Shown: positions 50,794 through 61,121, counted from the stretch's first letter. The stretch: 64,000 nt of DNA from Eubacterium callanderi (GCF_900142645.1 NZ_FRBP01000003.1:296853-360852); one strand, 5' to 3'. Translations and numbers: made by a program. Notes: generated from the sequence alone by a model not told the origin.

Positions 50794-52185
50794 TTATGTT
50801 TTATCTATATTTATTCTGTATTCACAGCAAGCATCCATAAATTCCTCATCATGAGTGATTACAAAAATGGTTTTTTCTTTTTCCGCAGCCTTTTTTAGTT
50901 CCCTTGCAACCAAAAACATATTTTCGGCATCCAATCCACTGGTCGGTTCGTCAAGTATCAAAATATTTTTACCTGATAACAGCGCACAGCATACCGCAAG
51001 TCTTTGTTTTTGTCCCCCTGACAAGGAAGCAGGATGAGAATCTTTATATTCGTATAGACACATATCCTTAAGCAATTTTTTTGCATCTTCTAAATTCTCT
51101 GCATCATATTTTGTTCCAAGCAAAAGTTCTTTTGAAACGCTTTCTGTAAAAAATTGTGTCCCTGTGTCATTTGAGCAGTAATAGGTATGTCTGCGAAGTT
51201 CTCTGTATCTTACCTTTTCACCATGAATATAAACATTACCTTCTGTTGATTTTTCAAGTCCGCTTAAAATTAAAGCTAAACTGGTTTTTCCCACACCATT
51301 GTTGCCTGTGATGGCAGTAACACTTTTTTCATTAGCAAAAATATCCACATTTTTTAATATTTGTTTTTTATTTTTCTTGAGAGAGAGCCTTTCTCCTTGT
51401 ATTGCAATATTGTCCGTTCGGGGTGGGGCAATCTGTTTTGTAAAAGGTTTATTTATAATACGGCGAAGTCCCTTTGAAATGCGTTCCAAGTCATTCATTG
51501 TACTAAATTCTAAAGAAGAATATTCATGCTGTATCTGTCCGTCTTTCATATATAAATACCTGTCGGCAAGTTCTTCTGTCCAACTGAGACGATGCTCGGC
51601 AATCAGCAATGTGTATCCTGCTTTCTTTAACTGCATAAGGATGTTTTTCATTTGAATGATGCCGTCTTTGTCCAGATTTGCAGTCGGCTCATCAAACACA
51701 AAAACCTCCGGATGCATTGCATATACAGAAGCTACTGCTGCTCGTTGTTTTTCACCACTTGAAAGCAAATCTAAGGAAATCTTTCCTATGTTTTCCAATC
51801 TCATCTTATGAATAGCATCCTTTGTTCTTTTTTGAATTTCAAACTTTGAGAAACCGTAATTTTCACATCCAAATGCTATTTCACCCTCAAGCTCTGATGA
51901 AAAGAATTGTCTTTGAGGATCTTGAAATATGCTGCCAACAATTTTACCGATATCATAGGACGGCATCATTTCAATATCTTTTCCTGCAATTCGTATACTG
52001 CCTTTTTTTGTTCCTTTGTAATATTTTGGAGCAAGACCGTTGATAAGTCTTGTAATGGTCGTTTTTCCACATCCTGATTTTCCTGTCAAAACCACACATT
52101 CACCGGCTTTTATCACTAAATTTATATTCGTCACACCATAATTGCTATCCGCATACTGAAAGGAAACATTCTGTAAGTCGATCAT
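50794..52185 (-). CDS. ECF transporter ATPase with two fused ABC domains (set 2)
   Basis: 463 residues from ATG 52185, which overlaps the EcfT stop. Domain 1: LTGKSGCGKTTITRLINGL, LSSGEKQR, FVFDEPTANLD. Domain 2: ITGNNGVGKTSLALILSG, LSGGQKQR, LILDEPTSGLD. A single chain replaces the usual EcfA1/EcfA2 pair. Drives uptake with the EcfT and S component encoded just upstream. Confidence 0.9.
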   Translation of the reverse strand: MIDLQNVSFQYADSNYGVTNINLVIKAGECVVLTGKSGCGKTTITRLINGLAPKYYKGTKKGSIRIAGKDIEMMPSYDIGKIVGSIFQDPQRQFFSSELEGEIAFGCENYGFSKFEIQKRTKDAIHKMRLENIGKISLDLLSSGEKQRAAVASVYAMHPEVFVFDEPTANLDKDGIIQMKNILMQLKKAGYTLLIAEHRLSWTEELADRYLYMKDGQIQHEYSSLEFSTMNDLERISKGLRRIINKPFTKQIAPPRTDNIAIQGERLSLKKNKKQILKNVDIFANEKSVTAITGNNGVGKTSLALILSGLEKSTEGNVYIHGEKVRYRELRRHTYYCSNDTGTQFFTESVSKELLLGTKYDAENLEDAKKLLKDMCLYEYKDSHPASLSGGQKQRLAVCCALLSGKNILILDEPTSGLDAENMFLVARELKKAAEKEKTIFVITHDEEFMDACCEYRINIDKT

Positions 52186-52877
52186 ATTCTCATGCCTCCT
52201 ATCCATAAATAACCCGATATCAAAGCGAACCATAAAATCATGGCAAATATATCCGTTATTTCAATCTTGCTCTCATAGTAGCTGCTTCTTTTCCCCGGTG
52301 ATTCCCCACCTCTTGCAATAGCTGAAACGGAAAGCTGATCTGCTATCATCAAGATTCTGACGAGTAGGGGAATCAGCACATATTCACATGTCTTTGCAGG
52401 TGCTTGCAATATCTGTTTAAGACCTGTCAAATTTCTGTTTTTCATAGATAGATACACACTCCTTAACTCCGATTTCATGGTAGGGAAGAATCTAAATACT
52501 ACAAGGACACCCAAAATAACGGATGTAGGAAGGTGAATGGAACTTAGGAATGCCGAAATTTTTCCAGGCGGTGTTGTAATCAAATCCCATGATACCAAGA
52601 AAGCAGGAGAAAGATTCCAAAGCATCAGCACATAAAACTCCGAAAAAATCAGCATATGAAGTCCGAAACGTTGTATGGCGTAGAGTAAAATTCCCAATAA
52701 GATATAGAATATGCCGTAATCAAATACGATTTTCCATTTCCCTTGTATACCTAAATATAAAAAAGTGGCAATTGTAAGGATGCAGCTGAAAACGACATCT
52801 TTTCCCATATAAATGGCTATTAGTACACAAATGAATCCCCATATTTTAGTTATGACAGCAAAAGAAATTTTTCTCAT
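52182..52877 (-). CDS. ECF transporter transmembrane component EcfT (set 2)
   Basis: 231 residues from ATG 52877 (TAATG overlap with the S component). Several hydrophobic helices, then RFFPTMKSELRSVYLSMKNR and SAIARGGESPGKRSSYY, the EcfT coupling helices with the ARG motif that docks the ATPase. Confidence 0.9.
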   Translation of the reverse strand: MRKISFAVITKIWGFICVLIAIYMGKDVVFSCILTIATFLYLGIQGKWKIVFDYGIFYILLGILLYAIQRFGLHMLIFSEFYVLMLWNLSPAFLVSWDLITTPPGKISAFLSSIHLPTSVILGVLVVFRFFPTMKSELRSVYLSMKNRNLTGLKQILQAPAKTCEYVLIPLLVRILMIADQLSVSAIARGGESPGKRSSYYESKIEITDIFAMILWFALISGYLWIGGMRI

Positions 52878-53485
52878 TATAGAAGTCCCGTTTTTTTGAA
52901 ATGTTTTCCCATAATTTTTTTGCCTGCCAGACCACCCGCAAGCCCACATATCGCCGTAAAGATAACAATGAATATAATCCATCCGGGAGTCTTATAGTAG
53001 CTGATATATGAGTCTATATAGCTTTGATCCATGCCACCGCTTTTTGCAAAGCTGTAATAGGTTTCCCAAAAGAACCAAATCGGAAGTAAATTGACACCGT
53101 TATATAAAAGACTGGCAACAGTCCACGATGCTATAATTTGTTTTGAATTCCTTTCAGAACAATCTTTCCACAAGATTGCTTCGCATATCATACCAACTGC
53201 AACAAAGTACGGCAAAAGATACCAGTTCCCCATCAACAGATAAATCATACCGACGATACTCATATAAACAAGGCTGACAAAGTGCTTCCTTACCCGACAC
53301 AAAAGCAGATAATAGACAGGTGCACATAAGAACATGGTAAAACCAACTGATAAAACCATACTGACAAAATGATTGGTCATGCATACCATATTTACAATAA
53401 ACTGGATGAGAATGAGAAAGAGACTCAACAGAGCAGCCGCAATGACATCTTTAATTTCCCATTTTAATGCTTTATTTTTTTTCAT
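52877..53485 (-). CDS. ECF transporter S component, MptD-like (set 2)
   Basis: 202 residues, five to six hydrophobic helices. Ends ICGLAGGLAGKKIMGKHFKKTGLL, closely matching the end of the second S component (IIGGLIGKKLLKKHFEKVGII), so the two are paralogues. S components bind the substrate; the MptD-like group has no firmly known ligand. CGGAGG before the ATG. Confidence 0.85.
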   Translation of the reverse strand: MKKNKALKWEIKDVIAAALLSLFLILIQFIVNMVCMTNHFVSMVLSVGFTMFLCAPVYYLLLCRVRKHFVSLVYMSIVGMIYLLMGNWYLLPYFVAVGMICEAILWKDCSERNSKQIIASWTVASLLYNGVNLLPIWFFWETYYSFAKSGGMDQSYIDSYISYYKTPGWIIFIVIFTAICGLAGGLAGKKIMGKHFKKTGLL

Positions 53486-53504
53486 TTATTTTCCTCCGTA
53501 AATA

Positions 53505-54245
53505 TTACTTTTGAGCTTTGATGATAAAGGTCGGCATCGTGCGATACCTGCGTGCCATAAAAGGATTCCAATACTTTTCCTGTAACAGTGTCTCTGTTTC
53601 AATGTTCTTAAAACCTGTTTCTCTGCATGTTTCCAAATCCCATTCCGGGCGTTTTATATAACTTAAAGGGAGTTTTTTCAATTCGTCCATCATATCTGTA
53701 TCATGATAATAATCCTGAAATTTGCCGTAGCGTTTTGTTAAAATGTTTTCATCTGACTGAAAGAGCTTTGCCTGTTCCTCTCCCCAAAAAGGGAAAAGCC
53801 AATTTGCATCTAAATTCAGCATACAACCGCCGGATTTCAAAATTCTGTACCACTGCGCATAAACTTTTTTCGGATTATTAAATAGCCAAAAGGCATGTCT
53901 TGAGACCACTGCATTAAAGGTATTATCGGGAAAATCCACTAACTCTGTGTCTTTAAGCATAAAAGTGATTTTATTTGAAAATCCTAACTCCTCAGATATT
54001 TTTTCAGCTTCCTTGAGCATTGCGACATTATTGTCTATTGCAATGACATCACACCCAATTTGTGCAAGAAGCAGCGAAATAAACCCGGTTCCACATCCGA
54101 CATCTAAAATTTTGTTTTTTTGACAATCTCCAAGACACCGTTCTAACAAACCTCTCCATTCCAGACCTCTTTCTTCTATTTCTTGAAGAAGAAACATTTT
54201 CATTTTTCCGGCATCCCCGGACCATTTTTCCTCAGCCCTATTCAT
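53505..54245 (-). CDS. Class I SAM-dependent methyltransferase, 246 aa
   Basis: Motif I ILDVGCGTGFISLLLAQIGCD and post-I VIAIDNN are clear; AVVSRHAFWLFNNPKKVYAQWYRILKSGG matches the UbiE/Methyltransf_11 group. Substrate unknown. It begins immediately after the ATC-hydrolase-like stop. In chelator loci such enzymes can modify the ligand. Confidence 0.85.
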   Translation of the reverse strand: MNRAEEKWSGDAGKMKMFLLQEIEERGLEWRGLLERCLGDCQKNKILDVGCGTGFISLLLAQIGCDVIAIDNNVAMLKEAEKISEELGFSNKITFMLKDTELVDFPDNTFNAVVSRHAFWLFNNPKKVYAQWYRILKSGGCMLNLDANWLFPFWGEEQAKLFQSDENILTKRYGKFQDYYHDTDMMDELKKLPLSYIKRPEWDLETCRETGFKNIETETLLQEKYWNPFMARRYRTMPTFIIKAQK

Positions 54246-54830
54246 TTAACTTTCCCCTTTCCTATTTATGAAGCAAAAGTCGCATTTTTCACCGTTCATT
54301 CCCAGTGTCTGACTTCTTTCAAATACAAATCCCTTTATATTTCCGAATACGATATGATCACACAGACAGAATATCTCACAAAGCTCTGGGCATTCAAAAA
54401 AATTGCAGGTATCCGCCCAAAGGCACTTGAGCACATCGACACGGTAGTATTCCCCGTCATCCGACAGGATTCTGCTTTTCCATATTTCATCGCCCGACAT
54501 CCCTTTTTTCATAAACAAGCGGAACAGCCTGAAAAACCCGGGGATATAAAAAAATGTTTTCAAAAGCTTATGTGCCTTTTGGGCAACATAAAATGAATAC
54601 TCCTTTACCAATTCTTTTGCCTCATTTTTTGAAAGCCCTTTATCTATGAAACATCGGTATAGGGCTATATTTGAAATAATGCTTCTTTTTTGCCTTTTTT
54701 TCTGTTTTTCCGTCCATGATCCTTGATTGATTTCTTTGATGAGCTGCTTCATTTTTGTTTTATGTTCCGCATCTATTTTTTTTAATATCTGTGCATTTAA
54801 CTTTCCGAAGTAAAATTTTTTGTATGTCAT
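54246..54830 (-). CDS. L-2-amino-thiazoline-4-carboxylate hydrolase family protein
   Basis: 194 residues from ATG 54830, whose ATGA overlaps the ABC stop. The C-terminal cysteine-rich part (CLWADTCNFFECPELCEIFC, then MNGEKCDFCF) matches the ATC hydrolase family, whose founding member opens a thiazoline ring on the way to cysteine. The family is wide and most members are uncharacterised, so the substrate is open. In this context a thiazoline-containing chelator is an attractive candidate. Confidence 0.75.
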   Translation of the reverse strand: MTYKKFYFGKLNAQILKKIDAEHKTKMKQLIKEINQGSWTEKQKKRQKRSIISNIALYRCFIDKGLSKNEAKELVKEYSFYVAQKAHKLLKTFFYIPGFFRLFRLFMKKGMSGDEIWKSRILSDDGEYYRVDVLKCLWADTCNFFECPELCEIFCLCDHIVFGNIKGFVFERSQTLGMNGEKCDFCFINRKGES

Positions 54831-56581
54831 TCCAGGCCTCCTAATTTCCATCCAATTGCATTTCCCCGAATTTCAACAAATCGTCGATAAAGTCCTTCCT
54901 GCTGTATCAGCTCCTGATGTTTTCCTCTTTGCACAATTCGTCCATTTTCAAGAACAAGAATTTGATCTGCTTCTCGAACTGTATTCAACCTGTGAGCAAT
55001 CATCAGAAGCGTTTTATTTTTTGTCAGCTCTGAAATAGCCTGCTGCAATTCCCGTTCGTTTTCAGGATCGACACTTGCCGTAGCCTCATCTAAAATGACA
55101 ACAGGTGCATCTTTCAAAATCGCTCGTGCGATAGAGATTCGCTGCTTCTCACCGCCGGAAAGGGTTGCACCTCCTTCTCCAATCTTTGTTTGGTATCCAT
55201 CCGGAAGTGCGGATATGAAATCATGGCAGCATGCTTTCTTTGCCGCTGTAATCATTTCTTCTTTTGTTGCCTGCGGTTTTCCAAAAAGAATGTTATTTTC
55301 AATGGTATCTTCAAAAAGGTAAACTCTTTGAAACACGATGGAAAAATTTTTAAGAAGGCTGTCGCAGGTATAGTCTTTGACATTAACGCCGCCTAAAAGA
55401 ATTTCTCCGTCTTTTACATCCCAAAACCGTGCAATTAAACTGCAAAGGGTCGTCTTTCCTGAGCCTGATGGTCCTACAATGGCACAGCTCGTACCTTGAG
55501 GAACAGAAAAGCTTACATCGTGCAGAATTTCCTTTTTCTCATATGCAAAGGAAATGTTTGAAACGGTTATGTCGTATGCTTTCGGGATAAGGTCTGTTCC
55601 CTTTTCATCAAGAAGGGGAATATTGGATATTGTTTCCAATCTGTCTAAAGAAGCATCCACAACTCTTGCAACGGCAGCCGTACTTCCTGCAAGCTCCACA
55701 GTCGTATAAATCATAAAGCTTGCGACAATAAGGAGCAGGCACTTTTCAGGAGTTATTTCTCCGTTCATAAGCAGGTATGGTGCAACAACAAGGATTGCGA
55801 ATCTGGCAAATTTGAATATCATTTGAAAGACGGCAGCTAAGCCGGAGAAAACTTTTTCTAAAGCGATGTTTGCCTCTGCGCTTTCATTGATTGCAGCGTC
55901 TACGGATTTGTCCGAACGGTCGGCAAGTCCGAATGCTTTTATCACGGACATCCCCTGTATATATTCTAAAATGCCTGTAACAAGTCCGGCCTGTGCAGCT
56001 TGCCTGCGCGGAGAATATTTCATACCAGCTTTTTGTGTTTTTGCGTACACACAAAGGGAAAGAAAAAGCCCTATGAACATCAAAACTCCAATTTTCCATT
56101 CATAAAACAAAAGCCATATCCCTATCACTGCGGCGTGGATAAATCCTCCGGCTACCGCTTCCATGACGGTAACTGCATTGGTTTCCAGATCTCCAAGTGT
56201 TGTAGTAACTGCCGCTGTAATATCTCCAAGGCGATGCTCATTAAAATATCCCATAGGTACGCGTTTTAATTTTTCGCCAAGCTCCATGCGCCATTTGGAA
56301 CACATGGAAAAGCTTCCAAGGGTTCTTTTTACAGCGGAAAGATTCGTAAATAGAATGCGTCCTGAAATACTTAAAAGCATAATCCCCAAGGCTGCCCATA
56401 TTGTTTTAATCGACATGAAGCCACTTGAAAGTGATAATAGTATTCCGTTCAAAACTGCAAGCACAGCCATAATGGGAAGCATCTCAAACACGGAATTGCA
56501 CATATGAAAAATAAACGATAAAATCAATCTTTTTCTTTCCATTCCGGAAAAATCCAAAAGTCGTCTGAACATCTGAATCAT
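54827..56581 (-). CDS. ABC transporter, fused permease-ATPase, YbtQ/IrtB-like
   Basis: 584 residues. A six-helix exporter-type membrane domain is followed by an ATPase: VGPSGSGKTTLCSLIARF, LSGGEKQRISIARAIL, VVILDEATASVDPENE. The AACKKACCHDFI-like segment (KKACCHDFISALPDGY) and DPENE ending are typical of the IrtAB/YbtPQ group, exporter-fold proteins that import iron-siderophores. Overlaps the partner ABC gene by 4 bp (ATGA). Confidence 0.85.
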   Translation of the reverse strand: MIQMFRRLLDFSGMERKRLILSFIFHMCNSVFEMLPIMAVLAVLNGILLSLSSGFMSIKTIWAALGIMLLSISGRILFTNLSAVKRTLGSFSMCSKWRMELGEKLKRVPMGYFNEHRLGDITAAVTTTLGDLETNAVTVMEAVAGGFIHAAVIGIWLLFYEWKIGVLMFIGLFLSLCVYAKTQKAGMKYSPRRQAAQAGLVTGILEYIQGMSVIKAFGLADRSDKSVDAAINESAEANIALEKVFSGLAAVFQMIFKFARFAILVVAPYLLMNGEITPEKCLLLIVASFMIYTTVELAGSTAAVARVVDASLDRLETISNIPLLDEKGTDLIPKAYDITVSNISFAYEKKEILHDVSFSVPQGTSCAIVGPSGSGKTTLCSLIARFWDVKDGEILLGGVNVKDYTCDSLLKNFSIVFQRVYLFEDTIENNILFGKPQATKEEMITAAKKACCHDFISALPDGYQTKIGEGGATLSGGEKQRISIARAILKDAPVVILDEATASVDPENERELQQAISELTKNKTLLMIAHRLNTVREADQILVLENGRIVQRGKHQELIQQEGLYRRFVEIRGNAIGWKLGGLE

Positions 56582-58332
56582 GCTGATACCTCCTTCATAT
56601 CAAGCGTGCTGATATGTGCATTCCAAAGTTCTCTGTAAAGAACACAATTTTGGGTAAGCTCCTCATGTTTTCCTTCCGCTTCTATATTTCCTGCATTCAT
56701 GACGATAATCTTATCGGCTGATGTGATAGTAGATAATCGATGTGCAATGACAATCAGCGTTTTTCCCGCTACAAGCTCGCTGATGGAGTGCTGAATTATC
56801 GACTCATTTTCAGGGTCTGTAAAGGCGGTAGCTTCATCTAAAATAACTACGGGGCTGTCTTTTAATATGGCTCTTGCAATGGCAATGCGCTGCTTTTCTC
56901 CGCCGGAAAGATTGCTTCCGCTGTCTCCGACAACGGTATCGTAGCCATTGGGAAGTGATGTAATAAAATCATGGCATGCCGCTTTTTTTGCTGCATTTTC
57001 GATTTCGCTGTTTGTAGCATCCGGCTTACCGATTCGTATATTTTCTCGTATAGAAAGATGAAACAAATAATTATCCTGTGAAACATACGCAATATGTTCC
57101 ATTATCTGCGAAAGCGGTATGTTCTGCACATCGACACCGCCTATTTTCACGGTTCCGCTTCCCGCATTCCAAAAAGACGCAATGAGTCTGGCGACAGTGG
57201 ATTTGCCCGATCCCGACGGTCCGACCAAAGCCGTCATTTCATTTTCATTCGCTTCAAAGGAAATGCTGTGTAAAACCTCTGTATACTTGTAAGAGAAAGA
57301 GACGTTGGAAAATTCTATTTTTTCTCCTTTAAGCTGTACTCGTTTTTCCGGGCGTTCCATTTCTTCCGTATCCAAAAGGCTTCCGATTTCTTTTACGGTG
57401 GCATCTACCATAGCAAGGCTGTCTGTATATCGCAATGCCTGAATAAGCGGAGCAATCAAGCCCAATGATAAAATAATGCAGGATATAAAACTGCCTGCGC
57501 TTATGCTTCCGCCTATATAAAACAAACTTCCGACAGGAAGAACTCCGATTAGACTTGAGGGTGCTATTGCAATACCTGCCGCATAGTACGGATTCGTCTT
57601 TTTGAACCATTCCGATTTAGAATTTTCATTCTCCTTTACCGCCTCTGCATATTTGCGATAAGAATCGCTACTTTGATTAAAAGCCTTAACCACTTCGATT
57701 CCGCCTATATATTCAACCGTAGCGGCATCCATAGCTTTTGCGGCTTTAATAACTCTGTCATAACGCTTCTCATAATCTTTCATCATTCCCATATAACAGA
57801 GCATCCCGACAGGAAAGGTTGCAAGAGCAATAAGTGCCAGCCTCCAATCAAGGAACATGAAATAAATCAACATTAAGACAGGAATCATAATATTTGCTGT
57901 TAATTCCGGTATCATGTGAGCAAGGGGTAACTCCAGTTTTTCAACCGTATCTACAAGCATCGTTTTGAATTTTCCTGACGGGGTATCCAAGACAAATCCC
58001 ATGGGCACTCGTGACAACTTTTTCGTAAGTGCAGTACGAATATTTTTTAGTATAGTAAATGCGGCTTTGTGAGACCGCACCGTAGATACAGTTGATAGAC
58101 CAAGCTGCAAAAGGTACCCCAAAAGAGCAATTACTGCCATCGGCATGATTGATTTCAAGCTGTAATCGCCGGCGCATATTTGAATAATAATGCGTGAAAC
58201 TGCAATATACGGGACGATTCCAAACCCTGCACCAAGAACGGCAAAAACAACCGAACTTAAAAGCAAGCCTTTACATGATCCGGCAAACTCAAATAAGCGA
58301 TGCAATGTGTTTTTGTTCTTCTTATTCTTCAT
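56578..58332 (-). CDS. ABC transporter, fused permease-ATPase, YbtP/IrtA-like
   Basis: 584 residues, same layout as its partner: VGPSGSGKSTVARLIASFW, LSGGEKQRIAIARAIL and DEATAFTDPENE. The variant ATAFTDPENE is the mark of the IrtA/YbtP side of the heterodimer. There is no N-terminal siderophore-interacting reductase domain as in mycobacterial IrtA. The pair should form one heterodimeric transporter. Overlaps the ECF ATPase gene by 11 bp. Confidence 0.85.
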   Translation of the reverse strand: MKNKKNKNTLHRLFEFAGSCKGLLLSSVVFAVLGAGFGIVPYIAVSRIIIQICAGDYSLKSIMPMAVIALLGYLLQLGLSTVSTVRSHKAAFTILKNIRTALTKKLSRVPMGFVLDTPSGKFKTMLVDTVEKLELPLAHMIPELTANIMIPVLMLIYFMFLDWRLALIALATFPVGMLCYMGMMKDYEKRYDRVIKAAKAMDAATVEYIGGIEVVKAFNQSSDSYRKYAEAVKENENSKSEWFKKTNPYYAAGIAIAPSSLIGVLPVGSLFYIGGSISAGSFISCIILSLGLIAPLIQALRYTDSLAMVDATVKEIGSLLDTEEMERPEKRVQLKGEKIEFSNVSFSYKYTEVLHSISFEANENEMTALVGPSGSGKSTVARLIASFWNAGSGTVKIGGVDVQNIPLSQIMEHIAYVSQDNYLFHLSIRENIRIGKPDATNSEIENAAKKAACHDFITSLPNGYDTVVGDSGSNLSGGEKQRIAIARAILKDSPVVILDEATAFTDPENESIIQHSISELVAGKTLIVIAHRLSTITSADKIIVMNAGNIEAEGKHEELTQNCVLYRELWNAHISTLDMKEVSA

Positions 58333-59791
58333 TTCGATCTCCTTCTGCTAAAATATATTTTTCGATATTTTTCTTTTCTTCACCTCTCAAATCGGCAATT
58401 ATTTTACCGCCTGACAAAAGCAAAACTCTGGAACATATTGTTTTTATAAATTCAATGTCGTGTGTAATAATGAGCAGGATTTTTTCCTGTTCAGAAAGTC
58501 TCTCTACCATCGTTCCTACTTCCCGCATGCTTTTTAAGTCAAGCCCACTGGTCGGTTCATCGAAAATAAGAATTTCTTTATCACAAAGCAAGCTGATTGC
58601 CACTGCCAACCTCTGTTTTTGTCCTCCTGAAAGTGAAAGGGGATGTCTGTTTTTCAATTTGGAAAGAGATAAGGCCGATAAAGTTTCGTCAATAACAGAC
58701 TCATCTGTTGTTTTTGTTCCGAGTGTGCATTCTGTTTCCACACAATCCGTAAAAAGTTGATGTCCGACATCCTGCATCACCATGTAAGATTTTTTAATAC
58801 GCGCTTTTGCAGACAAACTCCTGCCGTCTACAAAAATATTTCCCGATTTTTGTTTTATCAGTCCGCATATCGTGCGTGCCAGTGTCGTTTTTCCTGTTCC
58901 GTTTGCGCCGGTAATTGCGACGATCTCTCCACCATTTGCGGTAAAAGAGATGTTTTGCAAGATAATCTTTTCACCATATTTGACATGAATATCTTTCAGC
59001 TCTAAGGTGTGTTGGGAAAATTTTTTATCATTGGTATTTGTTTTGATTTCAGAAAGATTTCGACACCTGAGCCCCATATTTTGTATTTGTTCAAGCGGGA
59101 GCTCGCAAAAATCCTGTATACTCATATCCTTAAAAATCTGACCCTCCTGCATTAAGATGACCCTGTCTGCAACATCTGTTAAATACCACAAGCGATGTTC
59201 TGCAATGATAATCGTTTTCCCTTGTTGTTTTATTTTTTCTATCAGTTTTTTCAGTTCAAGCACGGAATGAAAATCCAGATTTGAGGACGGTTCATCCAAT
59301 ACAAAAATATCCGGATTCGTGGCATACACAGACGCAAATGCAATTTTTTGTTTTTCCCCTCCGGAAAGTTCAAAAATGCTGCATCCTTTTAATTTTTCTA
59401 TATGCAAATCTTTAGTAATCCTTTCAAGCTGCTGTTTTAATTCTTTCATCTCCAGCATTCTGTTTTCCAGTCCGAAAACAATTTCACTATCTGTATCTGT
59501 GTTGAAAAATTGTGTTCTCGGATTTTGAAAAACCGTGCCGACACTATCGGAAAGAGTTGAAATTTCGGTCTCGGCAACATTCATTCCTTTTACAGTTACT
59601 TTGCCTGAAAGTTTTCCTTCAAAAAAATGAGGAATCAGCCCGTTTACCAATCTGGTAAGAGTCGTTTTTCCGCATCCTGATGCACCGCACAAGAGAACAC
59701 ATTGTCCTTTTGGAATATTTAAGTGTAATTCCCGTAAAGAAGCTTTTTCCATATCCTTGTAGGAAAAAGAAAGTTTTATAAATTCAATCAA
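58322..59791 (-). CDS. ECF transporter ATPase with two fused ABC domains (set 1)
   Basis: 489 residues, TTG start at 59791 with GAGGAGG upstream and TTGA overlap with the EcfT stop. Domain 1: LCGASGCGKTTLTRLVNGL, LSGGEKQKIAF, FVLDEPSSNLD. Domain 2: ITGANGTGKTTLARTICG, LSGGQKQRLAVA, LIFDEPTSGLD. Paralogous to the ATPase at 50794-52185. Confidence 0.9.
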   Translation of the reverse strand: MIEFIKLSFSYKDMEKASLRELHLNIPKGQCVLLCGASGCGKTTLTRLVNGLIPHFFEGKLSGKVTVKGMNVAETEISTLSDSVGTVFQNPRTQFFNTDTDSEIVFGLENRMLEMKELKQQLERITKDLHIEKLKGCSIFELSGGEKQKIAFASVYATNPDIFVLDEPSSNLDFHSVLELKKLIEKIKQQGKTIIIAEHRLWYLTDVADRVILMQEGQIFKDMSIQDFCELPLEQIQNMGLRCRNLSEIKTNTNDKKFSQHTLELKDIHVKYGEKIILQNISFTANGGEIVAITGANGTGKTTLARTICGLIKQKSGNIFVDGRSLSAKARIKKSYMVMQDVGHQLFTDCVETECTLGTKTTDESVIDETLSALSLSKLKNRHPLSLSGGQKQRLAVAISLLCDKEILIFDEPTSGLDLKSMREVGTMVERLSEQEKILLIITHDIEFIKTICSRVLLLSGGKIIADLRGEEKKNIEKYILAEGDRNEE

Positions 59792-60492
59792 GGGAATACA
59801 CCTCCTCGTAAAAAATCAAAAAATATCATGCAAATAATCCCTATATAGATTGTTACAATCAGAGCATCATGGATTGAAAAACAAACTTTTTCCATACAGC
59901 TGCGCCTTCCGACATGATCTATTCCTCTTGTAATTGCGGCTTGTGTGATTTCATCAGAGATTTTAGAAGCAGATACCAGCATCGGTACATATACATACTC
60001 CATTATTTTGACCGGATGGCGTAAAAATCCTGTAAAAGAAGCGGTTATCCCTCGAAGAGCCATGGCGTCCTTAATATAGTTCCATTCCTCAGCCATTGTC
60101 GGAAAGTATCGCAATGTAACAGAAAGTGCAATAGTGAAACCTTTAGGCAAATGCAATCGACTGAATGCAGCTAAAAAAGCACTGACCTTTGTAGTTTGTA
60201 TTAAAAATGTGCCGAGCATAAAACAAGGAATAAGTTTTCTTATATAGACATCAAACATATATATGATGCCTCCGATCGTAACAGGTAATTTTGATATAAC
60301 AAAAAGCTGTACCATCAATAACACAATAAAGAGAATTCCGTATTTTGAAGCAGTACGGAACTCTTTCGCCTGTAAGAGCAATAATATAGGGATTGCTGTA
60401 AAAAGGCATTCTATAACGATACTTTCATTCAGAAACACGGAAATACTTGTTATTGATAAAATCAGCAGCTTTGTTCTGGGATCTAAAGCCAT
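59788..60492 (-). CDS. ECF transporter transmembrane component EcfT (set 1)
   Basis: 234 residues: ALDPRTKLLILSI, helices, RYFPTMAEEWNYIKDAMALRG, and QAAITRGIDHVGRRS as the ATPase-coupling helix. Starts directly after the S component stop. Confidence 0.9.
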   Translation of the reverse strand: MALDPRTKLLILSITSISVFLNESIVIECLFTAIPILLLLQAKEFRTASKYGILFIVLLMVQLFVISKLPVTIGGIIYMFDVYIRKLIPCFMLGTFLIQTTKVSAFLAAFSRLHLPKGFTIALSVTLRYFPTMAEEWNYIKDAMALRGITASFTGFLRHPVKIMEYVYVPMLVSASKISDEITQAAITRGIDHVGRRSCMEKVCFSIHDALIVTIYIGIICMIFFDFLRGGVFP

Positions 60493-61092
60493 TTATATAA
60501 TCCCCACTTTTTCAAAATGTTTTTTCAATAATTTTTTACCTATAAGGCCTCCGATTATGGCACAAATAATTGTCCCCAAAATCATTAAGGGGATAACCCA
60601 CCAATTTATTCTAATAGCATTGATGATTCCTTCAAAAGAAGAAACATCTCCTTTTCTACGCATGAATTCATCAAACTGTGCAGGCATGATAGCCATGGGA
60701 ATATAGGCTCCCATTGGAGACAGCGCAAACACGCAATAGGCAAGTAAATTTCTTCTGAATGATTTGAAATTTCCTGATTGGCAAATAAAGTCCGCAATAA
60801 ATCCAAATACGATGAAAAATACCGACATCATCCAAAACATACCGGTAACAAATAACAAGATTCCGGCAAGTATACCAAGTATGGAAAGTGATCCGCGCTT
60901 CGATATTTTAGCGGTGTATAACATAAAAACACTGCCCGCAAATAAAGCTACTATCATCGGCATAAACGGAAAAGTGACAGGTGTCATCTGTGCGATACCG
61001 CCTATAACAAATGCAATAACAAAATAAATAAGTGAAAAAATGCCTATGGAAATATAATCTCTTGTTAGTAATATATTTTCTCTATTTTTCAT
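60493..61092 (-). CDS. ECF transporter S component, MptD-like (set 1)
   Basis: 199 residues, five to six hydrophobic helices (YFVIAFVIGGIAQMTPVTFPF...). First gene after tetR. The C-terminal GKKLLKKHFEKVG segment is shared with the set 2 protein. Substrate not known. Confidence 0.85.
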   Translation of the reverse strand: MKNRENILLTRDYISIGIFSLIYFVIAFVIGGIAQMTPVTFPFMPMIVALFAGSVFMLYTAKISKRGSLSILGILAGILLFVTGMFWMMSVFFIVFGFIADFICQSGNFKSFRRNLLAYCVFALSPMGAYIPMAIMPAQFDEFMRRKGDVSSFEGIINAIRINWWVIPLMILGTIICAIIGGLIGKKLLKKHFEKVGII

Positions 61093-61121
61093 AATAATCT
61101 ATATCCTTTCTAAATATAGTT

